A stretch of DNA of 64,000 nt from NCBI GenBank assembly GCA_021790335.1, contig JAJYEE010000005.1:1-64000 (forward strand). Direction: 5' to 3'. This document shows, piece by piece, positions 39,606-48,318 of the stretch; position 1 is the first letter of the stretch, and every line of letters begins with the position of its first letter. The notes beneath the pieces were generated by a model, which worked only from the letters and a program-made list of their open reading frames with translations, did no database searches and was not told where the DNA came from. A program made the position numbers and the translations under genes. Source of the stretch: Pseudomonadota bacterium. Its GTDB lineage: Bacteria; Pseudomonadota; Gammaproteobacteria; Acidiferrobacterales; UBA6901.

Positions 39606-39929
39606 ATGGCATACAGCTACGAGGAACTCAAAGGGAAGACCGTTGCCGAACTCCGCGAAATCGCGTCCGGTCTCGAACATGAAGCGGTGAAGGGCTACAC
39701 GCAGCTGAACAAGGATCACCTCCTTGTCGCGTTGTGCAAGGCGCTCGGTATAGACGCGCACGAGCACCACGAGGTGGTTGGCGTCGACAAGTCCGGCATC
39801 AAGACACGCATCCGGGAGCTCAAGAAAAGGCGCGATGTGGCACTTGCCGCCAAGGACCACGATGAATTGCGCAGCATTCTGCGCCGCATTCACGACCTCA
39901 AGCGCGGGATCCGTCGGGCGATGGTTTAA
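39606..39929 (+). CDS. Small Rho N-terminal (Rho_N)-domain protein
   Basis: A 107-residue protein. Residues about 8-48 (KTVAELREIASGLEHEAV...LNKDHLLVALCKALG) match the Rho termination factor N-terminal helical domain. A basic helix tail (KTRIRELKKRRDVALAAK and LRRIHDLKRGIRRAMV) follows. It is not Rho itself and could bind nucleic acid or proteins. ATG 39606 follows GAGGAC. It is followed by the DUF3775 gene about 150 bases downstream. Confidence 0.75.
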   Translation: MAYSYEELKGKTVAELREIASGLEHEAVKGYTQLNKDHLLVALCKALGIDAHEHHEVVGVDKSGIKTRIRELKKRRDVALAAKDHDELRSILRRIHDLKRGIRRAMV

Positions 39930-40079
39930 GGAGTGGTTTCGCCCGATGGGGGCGGGTTGTGCGACCGCATTCCGGGATCGAGTCGAGGCCGCAAAGAGCC
40001 ATGGTTTAATGCCGGCACCCTGCCTGCGGTTGCGGTTTCGACCCGACGCAGGCGGTGTCCTGGCTATGAGGAGGAACCC

Positions 40080-40481
40080 ATGCCAGGAGATATCGAGTTT
40101 TCAGTCAACCCCGAGACGGTCTGTTTCCTGATCGACAAGGCACACGAGTTTCACGCCAAGGAGGAAGTCGTCCTGCCGGATACGCCATTCAGTCCGAGCG
40201 AAGACTGGGCCCTGCAGGTGCTCGCTGACCATCAGGACGACTCCGTCTACGCGGAGTTCAAGGCCACGATCAATGATCTTGAACCCGACCAGCAGCAGGC
40301 CCTGGTGGCGCTGATGTGGGTCGGGCGCGGAGACTTCGACATCGACGAATGGATCCAGGCGCTGGACGCTGCGCGTGCCTCATGGAATGCGCGGACAGCG
40401 GACTATCTGATTGCCACTCCGCTGGTTGCGGATTACCTGGAGGAGGGGTTGTCGCAGCTCGGATATTCCTGCGAGGAGTGA
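40080..40481 (+). CDS. DUF3775 family protein
   Basis: A 133-residue acidic protein matching the DUF3775 pattern: N-terminal VNPETVCFLIDKAHEFHAKEE, a middle ALVALMWVGRGDFDIDEW, and C-terminal TADYLIATPLVADYLEEGL. The function is unknown; no catalytic motif is seen. ATG 40080 follows GAGGAGG, and the in-frame extension to 39933 is not family-like. It is cytosolic. The thioredoxin gene starts about 80 bases after its stop. Confidence 0.85.
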   Translation: MPGDIEFSVNPETVCFLIDKAHEFHAKEEVVLPDTPFSPSEDWALQVLADHQDDSVYAEFKATINDLEPDQQQALVALMWVGRGDFDIDEWIQALDAARASWNARTADYLIATPLVADYLEEGLSQLGYSCEE

Positions 40482-40557
40482 CGGCTGGATCCCGGGATTC
40501 GCGCCATTGCGCCAGCCGGGGGGGCCATGGTAGGTTTTGCTGCTCGTTGCAACCCGC

Positions 40558-40911
40558 ATGCTCGTGGAAAATATGCCGGATCCCCTGATATTCAATGCCA
40601 ATGAAGACGATTTTTCGCAGTCGGTTCTCGAAGCCTCCCACGTCCAGCCTGTGATCGTCGATTTCTGGGCTGACTGGTGCGCCCCGTGCCGGGTGCTGAC
40701 TCCGGTCCTGGAGAAGGTGACCCGTGCCTATGCGGGTGCGCTGTGCCTTGCCAAGGTGGAGGTGGACGATAACATGCGCCTTGCCGGCCGCTTCGGACTG
40801 AAAGGATTTCCCACTGTCATTCTGTTCGACCGCGGTGTGGAACGCGGACGCTTCAGCGGCGCCAGGCCGGAGACCTATGTACGCAGCTTTATCGACGACC
40901 ATCTCGCCTGA
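40558..40911 (+). CDS. Thioredoxin-domain protein
   Basis: A 117-residue thioredoxin-fold protein with the canonical WCAPC active site (Cys41, Cys44) and the cis-Pro in GFPTVILF. The charge pattern resembles the N-terminal domain of YbbN/CnoX, but the C-terminal TPR part is absent, so it is a stand-alone thioredoxin. The start is uncertain: ATG 40558 or ATG 40573 (MPDPLIF). It acts in cytosolic disulfide reduction, with partners unknown. Confidence 0.9.
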   Translation: MLVENMPDPLIFNANEDDFSQSVLEASHVQPVIVDFWADWCAPCRVLTPVLEKVTRAYAGALCLAKVEVDDNMRLAGRFGLKGFPTVILFDRGVERGRFSGARPETYVRSFIDDHLA

Positions 40912-40946
40912 TCCGGGAGCGGTCGCGGTGCACCGGGGTCAGGAAC

Positions 40947-41357
40947 ATGCAGCCGAAGAATGAACGTAGTGACCGGGCGTTATCCATGGGGCCGGAAAAG
41001 GGCGGTGAGGCCGGATGCGCCTGTGCGCCGGCGGCAGCGGATCTGTCCGGGTTGACGGTTGCGGAGATCAGCCCGCAGCGGCCGGTCGCCGATCTGCAGG
41101 TCGCCATGGCGCTGGCTGAGCATGAGGCGAGTGCGCGGCTTGGTGACCATATGCTGTTGTCATGGTACGACCGCGACCGGGACTTCGAGTCGCCGCAGCA
41201 CTCGAGCGAATGTCACCAGGCGAGCGCCGTTCCTGGCTACGTGGACTATGGCGTCAATCACGGCGCAACGCTGAAAGTTGACGTGGAGGGAGGACGCTTC
41301 GTGTTTTTTTATCTTCCCCTGCAATTCCCGGACGGGGAAAGTGCCCCGCGGGCCTAG
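40947..41357 (+). CDS. Conserved hypothetical, AF1514-like
   Basis: A 136-residue protein. After an unconserved N terminus, residues about 55-128 contain LLSWYDRDRDFESPQHSSEC, PGYVDYGVNHGATLKVDV and FVFFYLPL. This pattern resembles the AF1514-family (DUF5619) fold, known by structure but without assigned function. ATG 40947 follows AGGAAC. It is the last gene before the convergent PbpG. Confidence 0.55.
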   Translation: MQPKNERSDRALSMGPEKGGEAGCACAPAAADLSGLTVAEISPQRPVADLQVAMALAEHEASARLGDHMLLSWYDRDRDFESPQHSSECHQASAVPGYVDYGVNHGATLKVDVEGGRFVFFYLPLQFPDGESAPRA

Positions 41358-41531
41358 ATCTTTTCCGGCGAGAGAAAACCTGTCTGCAGGTACGGCCCTT
41401 GATCGCGCGCTGTAGCCGGGGTTCTGCCGCGATATCCGCAAGCAGGAAGTGCCGATGGCGGCTTTTCCGGAAGCAGACCGGCCGGTCAGGCGGTCACGCG
41501 TGACGCATCGCCGGGGGAAGCAGGCAGGGCG

Positions 41532-42554
41532 CTAGTTCTGCGCGCTCGCCAGCCTCTCATTGAGATAATCCGGGATCCGCCGGTCGGTACTGAGAATCCA
41601 GTGACGGATTCGTCGCGCATCCGCGAACCTCGCGTCCCACCCCCAGCCATCCATGAGCACGATGATTACCGGCCTGTGCGCTATCGCGGTTTCCATCGCG
41701 AGGCATTGGCCGGCATTGGAGGTGTAGCCGGTCTTGCTCAAGCTGATGTTCCAGGTCCTGTTTCTGACCAGAAGGTCGGTGTTGAGGAATCTTATTACGT
41801 GACCGGTACGCCGGTCGGCGACACTGAACATCCCGGTAGTCGTGAATTTATGCAGCAGCGGATATTTGTCCGCCGCCATGATGAGCTTGCCGAGGTCGGC
41901 GGCGGTGGACACATCGCCGTTATACAGGCCGGTGCTGTCGACGTAACGGGTATTGGTCATTCCGAGCGCCCGTGCCTTGGCATTCATGGCCTGCACAAAT
42001 GCGGCCTTGCCTCCCGGGTAGGTACGGGCCAGGGCCGCGGCGGCGCGGTTATCGGAAGCCGCAAGTGCAACATGAAGCATGTCGTAGCGCGTCAGCACCG
42101 TTCCGAACGGAAGGCGCGAACTCGAGCCCCGGAAGGTGTCGCGATCAGCCTGGGTGATCGTGATGAGCCGGTCCATCGGCAGGTGTGCATCAAGAACCAC
42201 CACGGCGGTCATCAGCTTGGTGAGGGACGCAATAGGGCGCTGCGTGTCGCTATCCTTGGAATACAGCACGGTGCCATCTCTTTCGTCCATGACCAGGGCG
42301 GAGCCGGACCGCAGATAAAGCCCATATGGATTCGCATACCGCAGGAACTCTTCGGCCCGATTGAGCAACCTCGGGGGAGACTGGGTGGCAACGGCCGTCA
42401 CCGCCCGCGCAGTCGGCGGTGCTGCCGCGATCACCGCCGCGGGTCTGGTGAAGTCGGTCCGGTGCTCATCGGCCCAAATCTTCGGCAAGAGTATCGCCGC
42501 AAAGATTATGCTAGCCGTCGTTGCCAAGGCGATGGTCTGCTTGTGCGGCTTCAT
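41532..42554 (-). CDS. pbpG: D-alanyl-D-alanine endopeptidase (PbpG/PBP7-like)
   Basis: A penicillin-binding protein of the S11 family that cleaves peptidoglycan cross-links. An N-terminal signal/anchor helix (about 8-26) is followed by motifs SLTK (Ser110, Lys113), SDN (167-169) and KTG (274-276). The AlaPro-rich linker (about 38-60) separates anchor and catalytic domain. PBP7-type endopeptidases lack the C-terminal membrane anchor of DacA, as here. ATG 42554 is used. The upstream region is AT-rich (42661-42690) and could hold its promoter. A second S11 enzyme, DacA-like, is encoded at 50154. Confidence 0.88.
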   Translation of the reverse strand: MKPHKQTIALATTASIIFAAILLPKIWADEHRTDFTRPAAVIAAAPPTARAVTAVATQSPPRLLNRAEEFLRYANPYGLYLRSGSALVMDERDGTVLYSKDSDTQRPIASLTKLMTAVVVLDAHLPMDRLITITQADRDTFRGSSSRLPFGTVLTRYDMLHVALAASDNRAAAALARTYPGGKAAFVQAMNAKARALGMTNTRYVDSTGLYNGDVSTAADLGKLIMAADKYPLLHKFTTTGMFSVADRRTGHVIRFLNTDLLVRNRTWNISLSKTGYTSNAGQCLAMETAIAHRPVIIVLMDGWGWDARFADARRIRHWILSTDRRIPDYLNERLASAQN

Positions 42555-42862
42555 GTCCGGTCGGTTCGCTCTTTAAAAGTCTTATCAGGATTACCGAAAT
42601 CGCGCATGTTCGGCCCGTGGCACATAAACCACTCTTGCGGGCCAAGCCCCCATATCCTTAAATAATATAGCAGTTTGCCATCGGAAGGAATAATAGTTTT
42701 CGACGAGCGGCGCCGGTGTGGCGCGCGAAAGTCGTTATGTCGACGAGGCCTCTCCAGTGCCGGTTTCCGGCTGCGCAAAAGACGCCGGGGTCGGGTTTGA
42801 TGGAATCAGCATGTTGCGTGTACACTGCCTGCAGTGTCTCTTGGACACCGAGTACCCGTGCA
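42555..42862. other. Divergent promoter region between pbpG and the NrtR-like gene
   Basis: No gene is supported here. An AT-rich stretch near 42655-42700 may hold the pbpG promoter. The right end contains the 16-bp palindrome listed separately. In-frame starts for the regulator upstream of 42863 would translate the palindrome into an unlike sequence. Confidence 0.5.
42822..42837. promoter_or_regulatory. 16-bp palindrome upstream of the NrtR-like gene
   Basis: ACACTGC-CT-GCAGTGT is a perfect inverted repeat ending 25 bases before the regulator's ATG. That is the usual location for autoregulation. A single half-site, ACACTGC, recurs at 43665-43671, about 30 bases before nadA. Both facts fit an operator for this regulator, but the specificity is inferred. 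Confidence 0.5.
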
Positions 42863-43528
42863 ATGGGTTCAGAATCCGCCAATTGCCCCCTGGTCAGCGT
42901 GGTCGTCGCGATCTTCGCGGTGCATGAACGCGCCCTCAGACTGCTTCTAGTCCGGCGAATGCGCGAGCAGCATCACCAGCGCTGGGTTCTTCCGGGCGGC
43001 CGGGTCCGTCTGGATGAGAATCTGGAGGATTGCGCGCGCCGTGAACTCGCAGAGCAGGCCGGGATTTGCGGCGTCTATCTTGAGCAGCTGTACACCTTCG
43101 GGCGAGTATCCGCAGATCCACGCGGCAGAGTCGTAAATATTGCGTACTATGCAGCGATGCCGCCAGACAGAGTGGTGCTGCGGCAATCTGCGGGCGCCGG
43201 AGAAGCTGAATGGTTCGGATTCGATGCGTTGCCGATCCTTGAATTCGATCATCAGGAGATTGTGACGGCAGCCCGACGGAGGCTTGCGGCAAAGCTGGAC
43301 TACTCGACTGTGGCTTTTCAATTGGTGCCGGAGATGTTTACTCTGGGCGAACTGCAAGAGGTCTACGAGATCATACAGGGCGCCGATCTGGACAAGCGCA
43401 ATTTTCGCAGGCGGGTGCTGGCACTGGGTGCCATCGAGGAGACCTGCGAAAAGCGGAATGATGGCCGCAGCCGTCCGGCACGGCTGTATCGCGCCAGGCA
43501 GCTGGGGTCGGTGGCAATCGTCCGCTAG
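42863..43528 (+). CDS. nrtR: NrtR-like Nudix/winged-helix transcriptional regulator
   Basis: A 221-residue fusion of a Nudix domain (about 8-145) and a winged helix (about 150-215). The winged-helix part contains FTLGELQEVYEIIQGADLDKRNFRRRV and SRPARLYR, hallmarks of NrtR, a regulator of NAD biosynthesis that senses ADP-ribose-type ligands. The Nudix box is degenerate: in REUxEExGU the second Glu is Gln65. This is consistent with ligand binding without hydrolysis. ATG 42863 was chosen for family length. nadA lies 173 bases downstream, the expected target. The palindrome just upstream suggests autoregulation. Confidence 0.85.
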   Translation: MGSESANCPLVSVVVAIFAVHERALRLLLVRRMREQHHQRWVLPGGRVRLDENLEDCARRELAEQAGICGVYLEQLYTFGRVSADPRGRVVNIAYYAAMPPDRVVLRQSAGAGEAEWFGFDALPILEFDHQEIVTAARRRLAAKLDYSTVAFQLVPEMFTLGELQEVYEIIQGADLDKRNFRRRVLALGAIEETCEKRNDGRSRPARLYRARQLGSVAIVR

Positions 43529-43701
43529 GCGGTACCGGAAGCAATCGGCAGCCACGTTGCCATCGGTGTCGGACGCCGCCAGCTGCGCCGACCGGCCGGA
43601 ATCGGTCGAATTTTCGAGGCAGCGGCGCCTCGCATCGAGACTTTCAGAGCGTGCCCGTGCGATCACACTGCTCGGATCCACGAAGCCGCTGGAGGTGATA
43701 C

Positions 43702-44787
43702 ATGAATAGTCCTGTGACCCTACCTGCCATCCCGGTCGTTAAGGCACCCGCTACCGCGGAGGTACTGGCGCGCGCTATCCCGATGACCGCAGGCGAGCGA
43801 CAGGAGATCATCGACCGGATCAAGCGCCTGCTCAGAGAGCAGGATGCGGTGCTGGTGGCCCATTACTACGTGCACGAAGACCTGCAGATCATCGCCGAAG
43901 AAACCGGCGGTGTTGTTTCGGATTCTCTCGACATGGCGCGTTTCGGCCATGAACATCCGGCAACGACGCTGATCGTGGCCGGCGTGCGATTCATGGGCGA
44001 GACGGCCAAGATACTCAATCCGGAGAAGCGGGTTCTGATGGCGGCACTGGAGGCGGAGTGCTCGCTTGATCTCGAGTGTCCGGCGGATCGGTTCGTTCCG
44101 TTCTGCGATGCCCATCCAGACTGCACGGTAGTCGTGTACTCGAATACCAGCGCCGAGGTCAAGGCGCGTGCTGATTGGGTTGTAACCTCTGGCATTGCCG
44201 TGCAGCTGGCCAGGCACCTGAAGGAGCAAGGCGAACGCATACTGTGGGCGCCGGATCGCCATCTCGGATCCTATATAGAGCGCGTTACCGGAGCCGACAT
44301 GGTGCTGTGGCCGGGGGCCTGTGTGGTGCATGAGGCATTCAAGGCCCAGGCCCTGGCGGCACTGAAGGAAATGCATCCGGAGGCGGCCGTGCTTGCCCAC
44401 CCGGAATCTCCCGCCGCCATCCTGGAACTTGCGGACGTGGTTGGTTCAACCACGCAGCTCATCAATGCCGCACGCCAGTTGCCAAATCTCTCCATGATCG
44501 TCGCAACCGATAATGGAATCTTCCATAAGATGAAGCAAGCCGCGCCAGGTAAGCTGCTGATCGAAGCGCCCACTGCCGGTGCCGGCGCGACCTGCCGCAG
44601 CTGTGCCCACTGCCCGTGGATGGCAATGAATGATCTGCGCGGCCTGGTGCGCGTGCTGGAGCGGGGAGAGAACGAAGTCCGACTCGACGAGGAGATACGG
44701 GTCAAGGCGCTGCGCGCCACCTCGCGCATGCTCGAATTTTCGCGGTCGATCAGACCATCGGTAGGCACGAAATCCTCGACTGCCTAG
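43702..44787 (+). CDS. nadA: Quinolinate synthase
   Basis: Makes quinolinate, the precursor of NAD, from iminoaspartate and dihydroxyacetone phosphate with a [4Fe-4S] cluster. The 361-residue protein has the three cluster cysteines at 120 (AECSLDLEC), 207 (PGACVVHE) and 304 (CAHCPWMAM). Their spacing (87 and 97) equals that of E. coli C113, C200 and C297. Its start, ATG 43702, follows GGAGGTGATAC, a strong ribosome site. The NrtR-like gene lies upstream and alanine dehydrogenase 35 bases downstream. nadB and nadC are not in the window. Expression is probably controlled by NAD status via the NrtR-like protein. Confidence 0.96.
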   Translation: MNSPVTLPAIPVVKAPATAEVLARAIPMTAGERQEIIDRIKRLLREQDAVLVAHYYVHEDLQIIAEETGGVVSDSLDMARFGHEHPATTLIVAGVRFMGETAKILNPEKRVLMAALEAECSLDLECPADRFVPFCDAHPDCTVVVYSNTSAEVKARADWVVTSGIAVQLARHLKEQGERILWAPDRHLGSYIERVTGADMVLWPGACVVHEAFKAQALAALKEMHPEAAVLAHPESPAAILELADVVGSTTQLINAARQLPNLSMIVATDNGIFHKMKQAAPGKLLIEAPTAGAGATCRSCAHCPWMAMNDLRGLVRVLERGENEVRLDEEIRVKALRATSRMLEFSRSIRPSVGTKSSTA

Positions 44788-44822
44788 CGTCCGGTCACGA
44801 GTCCGTTGCGGGAGCGTCTGTC

Positions 44823-45920
44823 ATGAAAGTCGGTGTGGTCAGGGAAATAAAGGATCAGGAAAATCGCGTTGCCCTGACCCCGGCCGGCGTGCGCGCAATG
44901 ATCTCCGCGGGACACCACGTCTGCGTGCAGCTTCTGGCCGGGGCCGGCTCCGGATTTGGCGACAGGGAGTATCGCGAGTCAGGAGCGGAGCTGGTGTCTG
45001 CCGAAGAAGCATGGAATTGCGACCTGGTTCTGAAGGTCAAGGAACCGCTGGAGTCCGAATACCGCTGCCTGCGGGGGCAGATCGTGTTCACCTATCTGCA
45101 TCTCGCCGGCGCTCCCAGGCTCCTGACGGAAAGTCTGCTTGCCAGCAAAACCACTGCTGTCGCCTACGAAACGGTCGAGAACGAGGCCGGACGGCTGCCG
45201 TTGCTGGCTCCAATGAGCGCCGTTGCCGGGGCCATGTCGATTACGGTCGGAAATCACTATTTGTCACGACCGAACGGCGGCAAGGGAGTACTGCTGGGCA
45301 ACCTGCTCGGCCGCAGCCACGGCAAGGTGGTCATCATCGGCGACGGAGTAGTGGGGCAGCATGCGGCACGGGCGGCAGCCGGCATCGGCTCGGAGGTGGT
45401 GGTTTTCGGGCTGGACCCGAGGAAAGCGGCGTCTGTGCTGCCTGCCGTTTCCGGGCAAATCCGCTTCCTGTCCTCGGACGAACAGCGCATCACGCAGAAT
45501 CTCAGGGATGTCGATCTGCTGGTCGGAGCCGTCCTTGCTCACGGTGCCCGCGCGCCGCATGTGGTCAGCGAGGCCATGGTGCAGCACATGGAGCCGGGTT
45601 CGGTGATCGTCGACGTCAGCATTGACCAGGGAGGATGCATCGAGACCTCACGGCCGACCTCCCATTCGGATCCGGTTTTCCTGCATCACGGAGTGATCCA
45701 CTATGCGGTAACGAACATGCCCGGCGCCTATCCCCGCAGTTCGACGATGGCACTTACCGACGCGACGCTGCCGTACGCCCTGCGCCTTGCGCAAGGAGGT
45801 GTGGATGCGCTGCGCGCAGATCCTTACTTCGCCAAGGGGCTGAACACCTTCGACGGGCATGTCCGTTGCAAGCCGGTCGCCGAAGCGCTTTCGCTTCTGG
45901 ATAATTTCAGGCCCTTTTGA
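44823..45920 (+). CDS. ald: Alanine dehydrogenase
   Basis: Interconverts alanine and pyruvate with NAD+/NADH and ammonium. The 365-residue protein has the family N terminus (MKVGVVREIKDQENRVALTPAGV), the catalytic region ending SAVAGAMS, and the nucleotide-binding IGDGVVGQHAARAA at about 170-183. Active-site Lys and His lie in KVKEPLE and YLHLA. The start lies 35 bases after nadA, so cotranscription is possible. A perfect 22-bp palindrome follows the stop. It is the only alanine-forming enzyme in the window. Confidence 0.95.
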   Translation: MKVGVVREIKDQENRVALTPAGVRAMISAGHHVCVQLLAGAGSGFGDREYRESGAELVSAEEAWNCDLVLKVKEPLESEYRCLRGQIVFTYLHLAGAPRLLTESLLASKTTAVAYETVENEAGRLPLLAPMSAVAGAMSITVGNHYLSRPNGGKGVLLGNLLGRSHGKVVIIGDGVVGQHAARAAAGIGSEVVVFGLDPRKAASVLPAVSGQIRFLSSDEQRITQNLRDVDLLVGAVLAHGARAPHVVSEAMVQHMEPGSVIVDVSIDQGGCIETSRPTSHSDPVFLHHGVIHYAVTNMPGAYPRSSTMALTDATLPYALRLAQGGVDALRADPYFAKGLNTFDGHVRCKPVAEALSLLDNFRPF

Positions 45921-46006
45921 CCAGATATCCATGGATGCTCGATGGTCTGCGCGTGATGCTCGTCCGCGCCGTGCGGCAGCTTCCGTGTGACACGGCGCTT
46001 TGGTGG

Positions 46007-46028
46007 GACTCCGGGCATGCCCGGAGTC
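46007..46028. terminator. 22-bp palindrome between convergent genes
   Basis: GACTCCGGGC (46007-46016), AT, GCCCGGAGTC (46019-46028). It overlaps the TGA of the leftward Ap4A phosphorylase-like gene and follows ald by 86 bases. It probably serves both transcripts. No T tract is present on either side, so intrinsic termination would be weak. Confidence 0.5.
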
Positions 46029-46941
46029 ATCGGGACGGGAACCCGGAAATGGCCACCTTGCGCAGTATGTTCATGGGCCCGACGCGCCGGACCGTTGCAA
46101 GCTCGTGCTCATTGCGCAGGAAAAATGATCCGGCGAAACCGAGAGCATTTACCGAAATGGTGGTGAAGCGCTCGCGCGATCGCGGCACCATCAGCATCCA
46201 GTTCCTGCTGACAAGGAGGTTGTAAGGAGCCGGCCGTGTCCCTCCCTCGGTGCGCGCGGCTGCGATGCCGAGTCGATCGAGCATGGACAGGTAATGTTCA
46301 TGGCTTGCAGCCGCAGCGTCCGCAGGGCGCAGAAGGAGCGGATCCAGCCTCGTCATGGCGTGCGCGAATGGCAGCGAGACAAGCCGCCCGTCCTGCATGT
46401 GCCCGCCCAGCAACGGTGCGATCGGAATGGCATCGCCCTGCCGGGAAAGCGGCAACGGCACAAGCTGCAGATGCCTGTGCGTTTCGCTTGCGCCGGCAAT
46501 GGCGCCGCTGTTGTAAAAGCCGAGCGTGTCGAATTCTGCCATGCATGTCCATAGGGCTTCGAAGTCACTTCGGTTGAGGACAACCTCCTGCGGCTCGAAG
46601 CGGCGGGTGACGATGAGCACGTGATGATCGATCACGCTGAATTTGTTGAGAAGGCAGAAATGCGTCGCCGAAACATCGGCAACGAACAGATCCGGGTCGG
46701 GCGGAAGAAAGGGATCCGTCTGGCCTCGTGCGGCGCCCGCGGAGTCGCGCTGTCTCCGGCTCGAGTCCTTGAGCGCGAGGTTCATGACGACGCGTGCCAT
46801 GTAGCGCACGTTTTCCTGTTCGATGATCTCCTCGCGCGTTCCAATGGGTTGCAGTGCCCCGGATTCCAGCGCCTCTTGCGAGCGCCGCAGGATCGCGGGC
46901 CACAGGCGATTTGGTGCCGGCTGGTTTGTGTCGCGGTTCAT
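46027..46941 (-). CDS. Ap4A phosphorylase / ATP adenylyltransferase-like protein
   Basis: A 304-residue protein of the HIT-like Apa2 family, which splits Ap4A with phosphate into ATP and ADP. The motif SETHRHLQLVPLP (near residue 165) is the family HxHxQ signature, with His acting as the nucleophile. Most bacteria use ApaH (Ap4A hydrolase) instead; this class is commoner in fungi, cyanobacteria and some proteobacteria. ATG 46941 is used; the 47043 start would add 34 unlike residues. The ribosome site is weak. The N-terminal RREEIIEQENVRYMARVVMN-like region helps form the core. Confidence 0.82.
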   Translation of the reverse strand: MNRDTNQPAPNRLWPAILRRSQEALESGALQPIGTREEIIEQENVRYMARVVMNLALKDSSRRQRDSAGAARGQTDPFLPPDPDLFVADVSATHFCLLNKFSVIDHHVLIVTRRFEPQEVVLNRSDFEALWTCMAEFDTLGFYNSGAIAGASETHRHLQLVPLPLSRQGDAIPIAPLLGGHMQDGRLVSLPFAHAMTRLDPLLLRPADAAAASHEHYLSMLDRLGIAAARTEGGTRPAPYNLLVSRNWMLMVPRSRERFTTISVNALGFAGSFFLRNEHELATVRRVGPMNILRKVAISGFPSR

Positions 46942-47061
46942 CGGAATGGGGCGCGGTCGATGTCCCTGTGTTGCGGTGGTGCCGCCTCGATGCGATTTGT
47001 GTCGCGGCCGGTTCTTTGTATCGCTTGTTCTGCCGGCAGGCAAGGGTGATAATTGCCTGCC

Positions 47062-47304
47062 ATGCGCGGCATATCGCTGGATCCGGATACGGACATTGTC
47101 GAAGAGCGCTACGCAGTGGTTTATGCGCCGCGACGGAAACGTGGACGTTTTGCCGAGGATTGCGTACAGGTCGTCGAATCGGAAGCGGCGGCGCTCGCCG
47201 CTGCCAACACCTCCGAGGACCGCTATCCGGCCAGGGTTGTCGGTCCGGCACGCTCCTCCGAGGGGTTCCGCCTGTATTATCTGGTTTGCTGGCTGCAGGA
47301 CTAG
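47062..47304 (+). CDS. Small conserved hypothetical protein
   Basis: An 80-residue protein. YAVVYAPRRKRGRFAEDCVQVVESEAAALAAA and a hydrophobic end (GFRLYYLVCWLQD) suggest a small soluble domain. ATG 47062 was chosen; a TTG three codons earlier is possible. I do not recognise the family. The base composition matches its neighbours. It is followed by the LOG gene on the same strand after 144 bases. Confidence 0.55.
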   Translation: MRGISLDPDTDIVEERYAVVYAPRRKRGRFAEDCVQVVESEAAALAAANTSEDRYPARVVGPARSSEGFRLYYLVCWLQD

Positions 47305-47448
47305 TCCGGCCGGCTGGGGTGGACTGGCGTCACCGCCCTGCCTGAGCGCATGCCTGAGGTGCGGTTCCCGCGTGCGGAAGGACGACGAAAGACAGGCCTC
47401 TTTCGCCGTGCGGCCGGAGGATCGCGCAGTCCCGCGGGAGCATAGCTA

Positions 47449-48264
47449 ATGACAGAAAGACGGCATTACTCGGTCAAGGCCTACCGCAACGAATCATTCC
47501 TCGACAGCCGCGATGCCCGCGCGCTGCGTATCCTCGCTGAGTATCTGGAGCCGGAGAGCCGCTTCTCGCACTACCGGGTTCATGACACCATTGTTTTCAT
47601 GGGGTCGGCACGCGTGGTCCCGCGCGATCAGGCCGAGGAGGAGGTGCGGGCCGCCGAACAGGGAAGCGGCGATTTGGTCCAGGCGAAATTGCGGCTCGAC
47701 ATGTCGCACTATTACGAGGCTGCACGCGAGCTAGCGCGGCGTCTCACGGAGTGGTCCAAGAAGCTGAGCGACGAGGAGCGACGTTTTGTCGTCTGCACCG
47801 GGGGCGGCCCAGGCATCATGGAAGCGGCGAACCGCGGAGCATCCGAGGCCAAAGGCATGAACGTAGGCCTGACGATTTCGATACCCGTGGAGGAGTTTGA
47901 TAACCGGTACGTGACGCGCGAGCTTTCATTTCATTTCCACTACTTTTTCATGCGCAAGTTCTGGTTCGCCTATCTTGCCAAGGCGGTCATCGTTTTCCCC
48001 GGTGGTTTTGGGACACTCGACGAGTTGTTCGAGCTGTTGACGCTGCTGCAGACCCACAAGATCCGCAAGCATCTGCCGATCGTATTGTTCGGCCGCAAAT
48101 ACTGGAGTGAGGTGGTCAACTTCGATGCCATGGTCCGTAGCGGCACCATCGATGCGCAGGACCTGGCGATCTTTTACAGTACGGACTTGATCGACGAGGC
48201 GTACAATTATGTCGTGGAACAGTTGTCTCAGTATGCGCTCAAAGAACCTGGGGCAATTTTGTGA
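47449..48264 (+). CDS. LOG family protein (Rossmann-fold nucleotide phosphoribohydrolase-like)
   Basis: A 271-residue protein with the LOG signatures GGGPGIMEAANRG (about 122-134) and PGGFGTLDEL (about 185-194), which form the nucleotide-binding and catalytic site. Plant and bacterial LOGs hydrolyse nucleoside monophosphates to base and ribose-5-P, although many are annotated as lysine decarboxylases. The N-terminal extension (about 95 residues) is longer than in the smaller LOGs. ATG 47449 is used. It is cytosolic, and no partner genes are evident. Confidence 0.9.
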   Translation: MTERRHYSVKAYRNESFLDSRDARALRILAEYLEPESRFSHYRVHDTIVFMGSARVVPRDQAEEEVRAAEQGSGDLVQAKLRLDMSHYYEAARELARRLTEWSKKLSDEERRFVVCTGGGPGIMEAANRGASEAKGMNVGLTISIPVEEFDNRYVTRELSFHFHYFFMRKFWFAYLAKAVIVFPGGFGTLDELFELLTLLQTHKIRKHLPIVLFGRKYWSEVVNFDAMVRSGTIDAQDLAIFYSTDLIDEAYNYVVEQLSQYALKEPGAIL

Positions 48265-48318
48265 CCGGAGACCGCAATGAGCCGGACCGGTGCGACCTGC
48301 AGACAACGCGGAGAACAG

